This document shows, piece after piece, positions 1-6,660 of a stretch of 15,482 bases of DNA (position 1 is the stretch's first letter; each line of letters starts with the position of its first letter). The DNA comes from Caulobacteraceae bacterium (GTDB lineage: Bacteria; Pseudomonadota; Alphaproteobacteria; Caulobacterales; Caulobacteraceae): positions 1 through 15,482 of the forward strand of contig CANGEH010000017.1 of the NCBI GenBank assembly GCA_947452665.1. The letters run 5' to 3'. The notes under the pieces were generated by a model that was not told the origin of the DNA, did no database searches, and worked only from the letters and a program-made list of their open reading frames with translations. Position numbers and translations under genes: made by a program.

Positions 1-1037
1 GATCGGGGAGTGTCAGGTTTGGCCCCGGCGATCACGTATGCACCAAGCCGTGGAAGGTTCGCCAAAATCTCTAAGGCGGGCGCGGTTAGAAGCACCTTTT
101 TCGCGCCCGTTTTTGAATCGGCCAAATTCAATAACCCGTTTTCAAAATCGACCTCCGACCACCGCAGCTTTAGGATCTCGCCCGCGCGGCAACCCGTCAG
201 CATTAAAAGCCGAATGGCTGCGACGGCGTAAGGCGAAATGATTTCCCGGCGGTTTTCTTCCTTGGTTGGTCGATGCTTGGATTTCTTGTCGTCATTGAGT
301 TGCCACGGCAATCCAAGGGTTTCTGCTTCGATCAAGGCGTTGCCCAGCTGCTGGTATTCGGCGGGGGATAAAAACCGTTCGCCCTTCCCGTCGGCATAGA
401 CCTTAACCCCTTGGCGTGGGTTGGCGGCTATGTAGCCGCAAGATACGGCGTAGCTGAATATGCCGCCCAAAAGCCTGACCGTCCGTGTGGCCGTACCCTT
501 GCCGCCGGTAACGATGGCGCGGCCATGTTTGCCGGTCTTGATATTTACGGCCGTCTTGCCATTGGCAACGTCGCGCATGAACCGCTCGATATCGGCCCTG
601 CCGACTTCGCTAATGGGCTTCTTGCCCAGAAGCGGCTTGATGTGGCGCTCGATGCGTCCGCGGTCCGTAATGATCGTGGAGGCCTTTTTAAGGGCGCACC
701 CATCAACCAGGTATTCATCACAGAGTTGGGCCACCGACATTTCGGCGCGTTTCTTCGAGCGCCTAGCGGCAACGTCTTCACCAAGTTCGGCCTTGGCCAA
801 TATCTCGCTGGCAGACTTGCGCGCCGCCTCGACGGTTAACTTGCCAAAAGCGCCGATGGTAATCTTGCGAACCGGAGTGTTTCGGCCGCCAACCCGATAC
901 TGGACGATAAAGGACTTCGCACCGGACGGGCGAACGCGGCAACCAAAGCCCGCCAGTTTACCGCACCATTGCACATAGTCCGAGGCCTTGGTTTCAAGGC
1001 CGTCTATGACTTCCTTGCTTAGTCGCTTTGCTGACAT
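1..1037 (-). CDS. Tyrosine-recombinase integrase (partial, C-terminus off the left edge)
   Basis: This is a site-specific tyrosine recombinase that would integrate and excise the element to the left. The frame is open from the ATG at 1037 to base 1, giving 345 residues. The N-terminal part (about residues 17-95) has the GKLAGFGCRVRPSGAKSF-type arm-binding domain (DUF4102-like) of tRNA-targeting integrases. A core-binding segment follows at about 98-210. The catalytic domain then shows the first arginine in LTGCRAGEILKLRW (R284) and the beta-hairpin lysine in DSKTGAKK (K309). The HxxR box and the nucleophilic tyrosine would lie beyond the edge, so activity cannot be judged. An AAAGGA ribosome site lies just upstream of the ATG. 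The gene faces away from the tRNA fragment, 168 bp from it, the usual layout for such integrases. Confidence 0.9.
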   Translation of the reverse strand, partial: MSAKRLSKEVIDGLETKASDYVQWCGKLAGFGCRVRPSGAKSFIVQYRVGGRNTPVRKITIGAFGKLTVEAARKSASEILAKAELGEDVAARRSKKRAEMSVAQLCDEYLVDGCALKKASTIITDRGRIERHIKPLLGKKPISEVGRADIERFMRDVANGKTAVNIKTGKHGRAIVTGGKGTATRTVRLLGGIFSYAVSCGYIAANPRQGVKVYADGKGERFLSPAEYQQLGNALIEAETLGLPWQLNDDKKSKHRPTKEENRREIISPYAVAAIRLLMLTGCRAGEILKLRWSEVDFENGLLNLADSKTGAKKVLLTAPALEILANLPRLGAYVIAGAKPDTPR

Positions 1038-1059
1038 TGAACGTCCTTTGCCGATCTCG

Positions 1060-1088
1060 GGGTAGCACCGGGGTAGCACGGTAGCGGT
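1060..1088. repeat. Tandem repeat resembling integrase arm-binding sites
   Basis: GTAGCAC occurs twice exactly 11 bases apart (AGCAC at 1064-1068 and 1075-1079), followed by a partial third GTAGCG. The repeat lies immediately upstream of the integrase start, between the gene and the att fragment, where arm-type sites and integrase autoregulation usually lie. A similar pair occurs at 1321-1341. The role is inferred from position only. Confidence 0.45.
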
Positions 1089-1205
1089 AATTCCCGGTAA
1101 ATCGCTTCCAACTTAGGCAATGGCCATAGGTTCATAATCGTTATTTTGCAAGGAAATTGGTAATCTCAATCTATTCAGGGCATCACCGAATAATGCATAT
1201 CCGCC

Positions 1206-1253
1206 GCCCTCCGAAGGCAAAGGTCACACGTTCGAATCGTGTCGGGTGCGCCA
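1206..1253 (+). other. Attachment-site scar: 3' fragment of tRNA-Arg (anticodon CCG)
   Basis: The fragment holds the anticodon loop CTCCGAA with its 3' stem, a T arm (ACACG, loop TTCGAAT, CGTGT at 1226-1242), the 3' acceptor strand CGGGTGC, discriminator G and an encoded CCA at 1251-1253. Upstream of the anticodon stem there is no D arm and no GCACCCG partner for the acceptor stem, so the gene is not intact. The break in the anticodon arm is where many integrases cross over. A T-rich run follows (1255-1267), possibly the old tRNA terminator. The assignment to tRNA-Arg(CCG) rests on the anticodon and on recalled alphaproteobacterial tRNA-Arg sequences. Confidence 0.85.
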
Positions 1254-1317
1254 GATTTTCTGTTTTAATACCGTGAATTAACAGGCCCCCTACCGACGCT
1301 TCGCTTCGCCCTTTGTG

Positions 1318-1341
1318 ACGGGTCAGCACCTAGTCAGCACG
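1318..1341. repeat. Second arm-site-like repeat pair, right of the att scar
   Basis: GTCAGCAC occurs twice 11 bases apart (AGCAC at 1325-1329 and 1336-1340). Read on the minus strand, this block aligns with the integrase leader at 1041-1088: both have ACCGTGCT, then GGTGCT eleven bases on, then CCCG, then CAAAGG. No integrase reading frame follows it here. The rest of 1254-1491 holds no gene that I can support. Confidence 0.4.
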
Positions 1342-1441
1342 GTGGAAAAATTCCGACACCGCAGCGCCGGATTTGAGCGGGACAATCGGTTTCCGAAGCT
1401 TGTCGAAATTCAAACCTCGCCCGCCCCCGCCCAAAGCGGCG

Positions 1442-1467
1442 CCCTCACCGTCCAAAGCGGTCGAGGG
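1442..1467 (-). terminator. Possible terminator of the secreted-protein operon
   Basis: CCCTC-ACCG pairs with CGGT-C-GAGGG (nine pairs, one bulged C) around a 7-base loop, 24 bases after the stop of the last operon gene. No U tract follows on the minus strand, so it may instead be an mRNA-stabilising hairpin. CCAAAGCGG is repeated directly at 1431-1439 and 1452-1460. Confidence 0.35.
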
Positions 1468-1491
1468 TCGAATAGCCGTCCCAATAATGTC

Positions 1492-2937
1492 TCAAAAATC
1501 TTCGGAGTCGTCGTCAAAGGGATCCTTTGATTTCGCAGGTTTTGTTGCGGCGGGCCGTTTTGGTGCCGCAGGAGCGGTCGCAGATTTGACCGTTTGCGCG
1601 CCGGTTGCAGGCTTGGCAACGGCCGCGCGCGCCGCGACTGCGGCAGGTTGGGCAGGCACTTGTACAGTTGCCGATGCTGGGGCCGCCGGTGTGTCTATAC
1701 GGTCCGCCAATTGGATAATGCCGGGCTTGAACTGGCGGGCATCATAATTTCCGCGAAACTGACCCATCGACATTTTTTCAGAGGTTTTTGTGATGGTAAC
1801 GGTGCCGATGGCCATTTCTTCGCGGCCAAGGGACTGGCCCGTCTGTGGATCGACAATATCCTCGCCAAGACTGACCGCATTGTAAATGGCGCCGACCTGC
1901 AAGATATCCTGTCCCTGGCTGAGCACGACGGCGGTACCATTCATTTTTATGACAGAGACAGGGAAGTTTTTGAGGATGAATTTTTGCGTAAACTGGCTGG
2001 TCAATATTGCCAATGACGCCTGAACATTCTCTAGGCCAATCTGCTGTTTGCCGTAAACGCTTGGCGGCGTGTTGGGGAAATTGACCTTGAACTGTTCGGT
2101 CATGATCAGCTGGCCGGTGGGAACATTGATCACATTGAACGTGACCTCCATGCCGCCGCCATAGGCATTTAATTCCCGTCCAGAATTACGCAAAACCCGC
2201 GTGGACTTTTTGTATGACAGCCGATTGATTTCGGGCAGGACAAGGATGTCGGCTGTGAGCCTTTGGCCCAATTTTGCCAGCTCGCCAGGATTGGTGCTGG
2301 GGTCATTGATCTTGGAAAGCTCATCGGCAATGTCGGAATCGAAGGCGCGGTTGATGACAAAAAACCGGTTGGACTTGCTCAGCGATCCATTGATCGCGGC
2401 GCCTATGCTCTGGGATGCTGCATTTGCCGATAGGGTCTCGTCACCGATCACATAGGACGCTTCGTGGGTTCGGGGTCTGGCAATGGCGATCTTGGGCAAG
2501 TTTGTTGACGCAGAAGCACTATATTTGTTTACCTTGGCCTTGAGTTTTAGTCGCCAGGTGCCGGTGTCAGCGGCTTCCTTTTCAGAGAGGATCTCAAAGC
2601 CTTGAACCGCGCCTTGGGTTGCGGACACGACCGAGGTGTTGGTTAGCCCAAAATCGCCATCATAGCCGGGAACGGCAAGGCTGCCGTTACTATTAACGGA
2701 AATGCCAACGACCGGTGTGCCATTGGTCTGTTGTACAGCCAGGTTCAAGGCGTCCAGAATGGCGGCGTTTCGCGTCGGGCCGACACCTTCAGCGACAACC
2801 TCAACGACCTTGACGCCGCCAAAATCTGGCATGGATTTCGAAAATTCACCCTCGCCCTTTTTGCCACCAAACTTGTCGCAGCCTGACAGGGTAAGGGCGA
2901 TCAACATCACCATTGCGATTGATAGTTTACCAGCCAT
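1492..2937 (-). CDS. FlgT/CsgG-like outer-envelope lipoprotein, function unknown
   Basis: This 481-residue protein starts with a lipoprotein signal peptide whose lipobox is LSGC, with the lipidated Cys at residue 20. After a short charged linker, residues 44-140 resemble the N-terminal domain of FlgT (VVAEGVGPTRNAAILDAL, then a Gln/Gly turn). Residues 176-325 resemble the CsgG/TolB-N fold: a FFVINRAF strand, then TADILVLPEI, and a strand ending NVPTGQLIMT. Residues 328-395 look like the FlgT C-terminal beta-barrel module (VGAIYNAV, DPQTGQSLG, GTVTITK). The last 67 residues are Ala/Pro/Lys-rich and end acidic (DPFDDDSEDF). CsgG and FlgT proteins form rings or pores in the envelope; that role here is inference, and no flagellar or curli gene is nearby. 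It is last in a four-gene operon, 36 bp after its neighbour, with a GAGGG ribosome site. Asp follows the lipid Cys, an inner-membrane retention signal in enterobacteria. Confidence 0.75.
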   Translation of the reverse strand: MAGKLSIAMVMLIALTLSGCDKFGGKKGEGEFSKSMPDFGGVKVVEVVAEGVGPTRNAAILDALNLAVQQTNGTPVVGISVNSNGSLAVPGYDGDFGLTNTSVVSATQGAVQGFEILSEKEAADTGTWRLKLKAKVNKYSASASTNLPKIAIARPRTHEASYVIGDETLSANAASQSIGAAINGSLSKSNRFFVINRAFDSDIADELSKINDPSTNPGELAKLGQRLTADILVLPEINRLSYKKSTRVLRNSGRELNAYGGGMEVTFNVINVPTGQLIMTEQFKVNFPNTPPSVYGKQQIGLENVQASLAILTSQFTQKFILKNFPVSVIKMNGTAVVLSQGQDILQVGAIYNAVSLGEDIVDPQTGQSLGREEMAIGTVTITKTSEKMSMGQFRGNYDARQFKPGIIQLADRIDTPAAPASATVQVPAQPAAVAARAAVAKPATGAQTVKSATAPAAPKRPAATKPAKSKDPFDDDSEDF

Positions 2938-2973
2938 TGTCCATCCCTCGACCTACTGTGTTCTTAGTCGTGT

Positions 2974-4218
2974 CTATCGGACGCCTTCGGCCGAAAGTCG
3001 GCTGAGCATTTCTTCGCCCGTACGTTGCGCGGCCTGCTGGACGGCATTGAGTCTGGCGAGGTTCGGATTGGAATTGCTAGCGGATGCATCCTTTTGGACG
3101 CTGCCAATGGTCTCGGGAAACTGCTCGGTGATGTCCCAAATTTTGGCCCGCAGTATGACGCTATATTGCGGGGAACCCGTGACGCTATCTTGCTGGGTTC
3201 CATCGATAAGGGCGTCGCCAATGGCCAGATAGGTGAACCCACAGCTGCGCACGGCATTGATTATGGCCGTGCGGGTGACCGTGCTTAAATCGTCCGGCTT
3301 GGCGCCATATTGCTTGGCGATTAGATCAGGATCTGGGCCCGGACAGGAGCCGACCATGTCGGCATAGTTGACGATTTTAGCGCCCGCATTTTTAAACACG
3401 TCCGTCAGACTCGCATTCAGTTCCTCAGGCGAGGCACTGCGATATTTGAAATCTGCGGCCTTGTTGATCGTACGGCCCTTTGATTGCTCGCTCTGGGACT
3501 CGGTCGCGCTGATTTCGGCGCTTCGCGTGACCAAGGCGCTGCCGCTGCCGCGTGTTTGCTGTCTTACGCTATTGCTGTCATTGACCTGTCCAGGTGTTTC
3601 ACTATAGCCCTCGGACTCGGTGGTGCGTTCTTTTGTATCGGACTTGTAGGACCCGCGGACCTTGTCACGGGCCGTAATGCCAACCCTGGCTGAAGACGAG
3701 GATGAGCGGTCAATATTGGGGTCGTAAATGGCCGTCCCCGCCACTTCTCTGACGATAAAGAAGGTGGCAAGTTTTAGGCGGGGCTTGGCCGAGACGGGCG
3801 CCGCGACCATAGAGGTCCGGATGACATCATCAATGCTGATCTGAACGTCTTGCTGATTGCAATCGAACCGAAACCGCGCCGACATTTGTTTGAGCTTTTT
3901 GTCGACGGACTGATCGATCATCATGATCTGACAACTGGTCCGCAGCGTGTTTGCAATCGTCAGGTTTTGATCAGCGTTTAGGTTGCGAACCTTAAGACCG
4001 ATATCGGGGCGCATTTTGATAACGCGCCACGCATTCTTTACCGCCTCGCCCTTGGCGCGCTCAAGCCCCTCGATGATGGCCTTGCTGCTGGTGGATTCGA
4101 GCGCAATCTCGCCAGAGACAACGATCTGAATAGATTGTACCTGAGCCGAGGCCGAAGAGGCACTCATGCCAGCGCTGGCTAGGGCTAGGGATGCCAAAAA
4201 GTAGTTTTTCAGGGACAT
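2974..4218 (-). CDS. Exported protein of unknown function with Ser/Thr-rich middle region
   Basis: This 414-residue protein has a signal peptide (residues 1-25, cleavage after ASA). I chose the ATG at 4218 over an in-frame TTG two codons earlier; a GGAAAA ribosome site precedes it. Residues 28-135 form a domain with an Ala/Lys-rich helix (IIEGLERAKGEAVKNAW) like the start of FlgT-type proteins. Residues 171-255 are rich in Ser, Thr, Glu and Gln and look disordered. Residues 262-370 resemble a CsgG-type domain: a helix, GAKIVNYADM, then TYLAIGDALIDG and YSVILRAKIWDITEQ. Four cysteines (96, 120, 292, 326) could form two disulfides in the periplasm. I do not recognise a named family. The similarity to the lipoprotein encoded next is my reading of the pattern, not a search result. 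It lies 44 bp after the preceding gene, so co-transcription is likely. Confidence 0.7.
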   Translation of the reverse strand: MSLKNYFLASLALASAGMSASSASAQVQSIQIVVSGEIALESTSSKAIIEGLERAKGEAVKNAWRVIKMRPDIGLKVRNLNADQNLTIANTLRTSCQIMMIDQSVDKKLKQMSARFRFDCNQQDVQISIDDVIRTSMVAAPVSAKPRLKLATFFIVREVAGTAIYDPNIDRSSSSSARVGITARDKVRGSYKSDTKERTTESEGYSETPGQVNDSNSVRQQTRGSGSALVTRSAEISATESQSEQSKGRTINKAADFKYRSASPEELNASLTDVFKNAGAKIVNYADMVGSCPGPDPDLIAKQYGAKPDDLSTVTRTAIINAVRSCGFTYLAIGDALIDGTQQDSVTGSPQYSVILRAKIWDITEQFPETIGSVQKDASASNSNPNLARLNAVQQAAQRTGEEMLSRLSAEGVR

Positions 4219-4262
4219 GGTCAATTTTCCAGAACGTTTAAAATAGGAAGACAGCGGTTCAA

Positions 4263-4904
4263 TTAGAGTGAAGCGAGCAGGACTTCGCCTTCCTTTGAAA
4301 CCTCTTGGAAGCCGTTTGAGCCCCCTAGCTCAAGGGTTTTGTAGGCCTTTGACGCCTCCATGACCTGGGTAAGGGAGTCTGTGACGGTGCTGGCTTGCGC
4401 GGCGAGCATGACCCCGATCACGATCTTTTCTAAGGTGTTGCAATCGCAATTGAGCGCGGCCAGGGTGCCTGAAACCGCAGCCGCCATCATCGCTACCTTG
4501 GCAACCGCAAACTGCCCATCAGCCTTTTCTGCCAATTCCCTCTGGCGGGCGTTTGGGACTGCCCCATAGGCTTGTAGTTCATAGATATCACTCTGAAGGG
4601 CTGCGCTGGCCTGTGTGAAGGTCTTGACGCCGTCGGCACCGCCTAGGGTTCCGCTCGAAAAATCATCGGCTAAACGATTATATTTTTGAGCCTGAGCACC
4701 GAAGCCTATGGCATCATAATAATTGGCCGCGGCCTTAATGGCCTGAGATTGAGAAATTTTAAGCGCACCGTAAAACACGATCAGGGCTGCCTCTTGACCG
4801 CCCGCTTTTGCGGGCGCGGCATAGGCTAGGGCTGGGCTCGCAATCAAAAGGGAAAGGGCAAGTACCCTAAGGCGCTTCAAGGGGTTATTGATCTGCCTAT
4901 TCAT
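4263..4904 (-). CDS. Small exported alpha-helical protein with a CxC motif
   Basis: This 213-residue protein carries a long signal peptide: a basic start (KRLR), a hydrophobic core LALSLLIASPALAYAA, and likely cleavage near residue 30-35. The mature part is almost all predicted helix and rich in Ala, with two hydrophobic stretches (about 133-150 and 160-172). Between them is CDC (C153, C155), which could be a disulfide or a metal ligand. I recognise no family. The start is fixed by an ATGA overlap: its ATG uses bases of the previous gene's TGA stop, which implies translational coupling and probably a fixed ratio with that protein. It may be a periplasmic partner or scaffold of the FlgT/CsgG-like proteins encoded downstream; that is inference from operon position. 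Confidence 0.65.
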   Translation of the reverse strand: MNRQINNPLKRLRVLALSLLIASPALAYAAPAKAGGQEAALIVFYGALKISQSQAIKAAANYYDAIGFGAQAQKYNRLADDFSSGTLGGADGVKTFTQASAALQSDIYELQAYGAVPNARQRELAEKADGQFAVAKVAMMAAAVSGTLAALNCDCNTLEKIVIGVMLAAQASTVTDSLTQVMEASKAYKTLELGGSNGFQEVSKEGEVLLASL

Positions 4905-6238
4905 TTCGCCTTCTCCTTATCAATAACCGATCTGATCAGCATTGTTTCCGCAATGAGTTTTTTCCAAGATTTAGCAACGCTACCATTTTCCCGCGCCTTT
5001 TTATCAGTAACGGCCGCTGACATATGGTTTTTAATCCATTTTTTGTCTTGGGTAGTATATGTGTTCAGAAGTTCTTGGAGGAAGCTTGAGCTCAGTTTTT
5101 CATACTGTCCGTAACTATTGATCTCACGGTCGCCCGTAAATCTCAATGACTTGGCAAATTTGAAGGTTCTCTCATCTAGAACCTTTCCGCCCCGAACAAG
5201 TTCGTTTTCAACAACCTGGCTTTCGACCGCTACGATCTGGGTTATGTAGCGGCCACCATAGTCTAGCTCTGTCTGAACCGTGCCGCGGCTCTTGTCGGCC
5301 ATCTCGGACAGTTCGTGCTGGACCTTGGCACTGCTGATAAGATCGACCTGAAGGCGCAGCTCGTATGAAGGGTCTGGCAGGCCCATAGAGACTTGATTGG
5401 CCCCGAGGCATTCTGGGATGTTTGCAATATATTGGCTGGATGGCTTGCCATCCCCGGTCTTTCCGAAGACCACCGGCACGATCGGTTTTTTAAAGGTTTT
5501 GGCGAGCAGAGCTTCATATTTTGCGGTTAGGTTCCGGGCGAAAGCCTCCGGGGATTGTTGCGGCGAGGCGCGGGCCTTCATCAGTTCTGCCTTCGCCGCG
5601 TCAGACAAGACTATCGGTGCAACGGCCATGGATCCGCGAATATCATTGTTTATGGGTATCTCGCTCACCGAACCCACCCAGCGGGACAGGGCAGAATTGG
5701 GATCCTCAAAACCACTGAATATTTTAGCATAAGCCGCGCTGGTTTCGACGAGTGTGGGCGCATGCGTATAGGATTCGTTGTAATTGATAATTGACGGAAT
5801 AACGGCCTTGACCTGCAAGGCGCTAATATCAAACAATACGGTATTAATCCCAAATGAATAAGAAACATTGTAATGTTTAATATTATCGCGGGGGTCAATA
5901 TAGGACTGTATATCGGTATTTTCTGGCGTTAAAACGTGCACTAGGCCGAGATTATTATCCTTTCCCGCGGCATCATCTTTGGATACTAAATTTATATTCC
6001 AATTCATCTTTTTGTAAGAAAGAAAAGATTCGCTGTAAAATTTGGCCTGGTTTTTATAGGTTTTTATCAGATTAGGACTCGATTTCGTAAAATCGGCAGT
6101 TGCGCCTTGTAATCCAAGGCCACAATAGCGGACGTCGTATTTTGTGGAATCTTGAGCAAACGCGCTTCCAGAGGCTAAAATAGTCACGAGTGCAGTGGCT
6201 TGTATCCAAATAACAATTCTATGAATTCTATTGCTCAT
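4901..6238 (-). CDS. Exported protein of unknown function, first gene of a four-gene envelope operon
   Basis: This 445-residue protein has a clear signal peptide (hydrophobic core IVIWIQATALVTILASGS, cleavage after AFA near residue 28). The mature part has only two cysteines (39 in RYCGLG, 277 in PECLGA), a likely disulfide. It is a mix of short strands and helices ending in a basic helical tail (ETMLIRSVIDKEKAK). I recognise no domain. The segment 285-375 (SYELRLQVDLISSAKV, then GGRYITQIVAVESQVV) looks like a long beta-rich unit. Base composition is odd: the 5' third is AT-rich (16 G or C among the 60 bases at 5821-5880), unlike the neighbouring genes. That suggests a gene acquired from another source or a recent insertion of the whole operon. 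It opens the operon and should be driven from 6239-6660. Confidence 0.7.
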   Translation of the reverse strand: MSNRIHRIVIWIQATALVTILASGSAFAQDSTKYDVRYCGLGLQGATADFTKSSPNLIKTYKNQAKFYSESFLSYKKMNWNINLVSKDDAAGKDNNLGLVHVLTPENTDIQSYIDPRDNIKHYNVSYSFGINTVLFDISALQVKAVIPSIINYNESYTHAPTLVETSAAYAKIFSGFEDPNSALSRWVGSVSEIPINNDIRGSMAVAPIVLSDAAKAELMKARASPQQSPEAFARNLTAKYEALLAKTFKKPIVPVVFGKTGDGKPSSQYIANIPECLGANQVSMGLPDPSYELRLQVDLISSAKVQHELSEMADKSRGTVQTELDYGGRYITQIVAVESQVVENELVRGGKVLDERTFKFAKSLRFTGDREINSYGQYEKLSSSFLQELLNTYTTQDKKWIKNHMSAAVTDKKARENGSVAKSWKKLIAETMLIRSVIDKEKAK

Positions 6239-6383
6239 CTCGACCCCAACGCGCCATTTCTAGTGTCGGATTTGAGCTCCGAACCTTAGTGCTAAATGCG
6301 CTAACTGTACTCTGAGGGGAAATATTTAGACAGTCAACTTAACCGTTGCACGGCGAGCTGTTTGAAACCATCAGCAAGCCAAA

Positions 6384-6407
6384 GGGTTAAAGGCCGGAAT
6401 TTAACCC
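6384..6407. promoter_or_regulatory. Perfect 8-bp inverted repeat GGGTTAAA / TTTAACCC
   Basis: The arms at 6384-6391 and 6400-6407 are separated by eight bases (GGCCGGAA). A further half-site TTAACC lies at 6339-6344. The spacing is typical of an operator for a dimeric repressor, and it lies between two divergent transcription units. It could equally form an RNA hairpin in a long leader. Confidence 0.4.
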
Positions 6408-6448
6408 CAGTGCGGCGATCAACACAGTCCTGCCCCGGCCGAGTTCAA

Positions 6449-6471
6449 GCCCATTGTGCCGTGCAATGGGC
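6449..6471. promoter_or_regulatory. Perfect 8-bp inverted repeat GCCCATTG / CAATGGGC
   Basis: The arms are separated by a 7-base loop (TGCCGTG). No U tract follows on either strand, and neither flanking gene ends here, so a terminator is unlikely. An operator or leader hairpin is more plausible. Confidence 0.35.
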
Positions 6472-6660
6472 AATCGGTTAGGCTTTCGCCTTGTTTCGAC
6501 CAGACGGTACAAGCCGGGCCTTCACACACGAGTATGCAAACATTATTCGCTTTTAAAGATTGCGGCAGTCTGGAATGGTTTGGGCGGTTAGGCATGATGG
6601 GCCGCGCCATGTGATCCAACCAAGCCTTGGCAATAGCGGGCGCTAACCCTGGAGAGTCGT

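Larger units (their letters stand above)
1..1253. mobile_element. Right-hand end of a tRNA-Arg-targeted integrative element
   Basis: The stretch combines a leftward tyrosine integrase, about 170 bp of non-coding DNA with tandem repeats, and a 3' piece of a tRNA gene. Elements of this class recombine into the 3' half of a tRNA and carry a replacement 3' half, so one end keeps an intact tRNA and the other a fragment. Because the fragment here reads rightwards and ends in chromosome-like sequence, the element body must lie to the left, outside the window. Whether it is a prophage, a conjugative element or a plain genomic island cannot be seen. Confidence 0.7.
6239..6660. promoter_or_regulatory. 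Divergent intergenic region with paired dyads
   Basis: This 422-bp stretch separates the leftward secreted-protein operon from the rightward crotonase gene and should hold both promoters. A TTGACT that could be a -35 box for the operon is at 6332-6337 on the minus strand, but I see no convincing -10 box at the right distance. Two perfect inverted repeats lie inside (6384-6407 and 6449-6471). In addition, TTGCACGGC at 6346-6354 is inverted at 6458-6466. I see no supportable gene in it. Confidence 0.4.

Noticed and set aside
411..978. Long plus-strand open frames over the integrase region.
   Set aside because: They are shadows of the integrase frame, which has clear family motifs; the shadow proteins have no domain pattern.
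1170..1253. A complete tRNA gene ending at the CCA.
   Set aside because: No D arm and no pairing partner for the 3' acceptor strand are found upstream; the 5' anticodon stem pairs over only three bases.
1367..6277. CGGATTTGAGC occurs at 1367-1377 and 6267-6277, flanking the secreted-protein operon like a possible direct repeat of an insertion.
   Set aside because: An 11-base match is expected many times by chance in a window of this size, and neither copy is linked to a mobile-element end.
6240..6310. A tRNA-like stretch on the minus strand (TCGGA..TCCGA stem with a CTCAAAT-like loop).
   Set aside because: The loop does not fit the T-loop consensus in register, and no acceptor or D arm is present.
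6419..6619. A 66-codon minus-strand frame with several cysteines (VCEGPACTVW), recalling thioredoxin-like ferredoxins.
   Set aside because: It is too short for the fold, has no convincing ribosome site, and lies over the inverted repeats of the divergent region.
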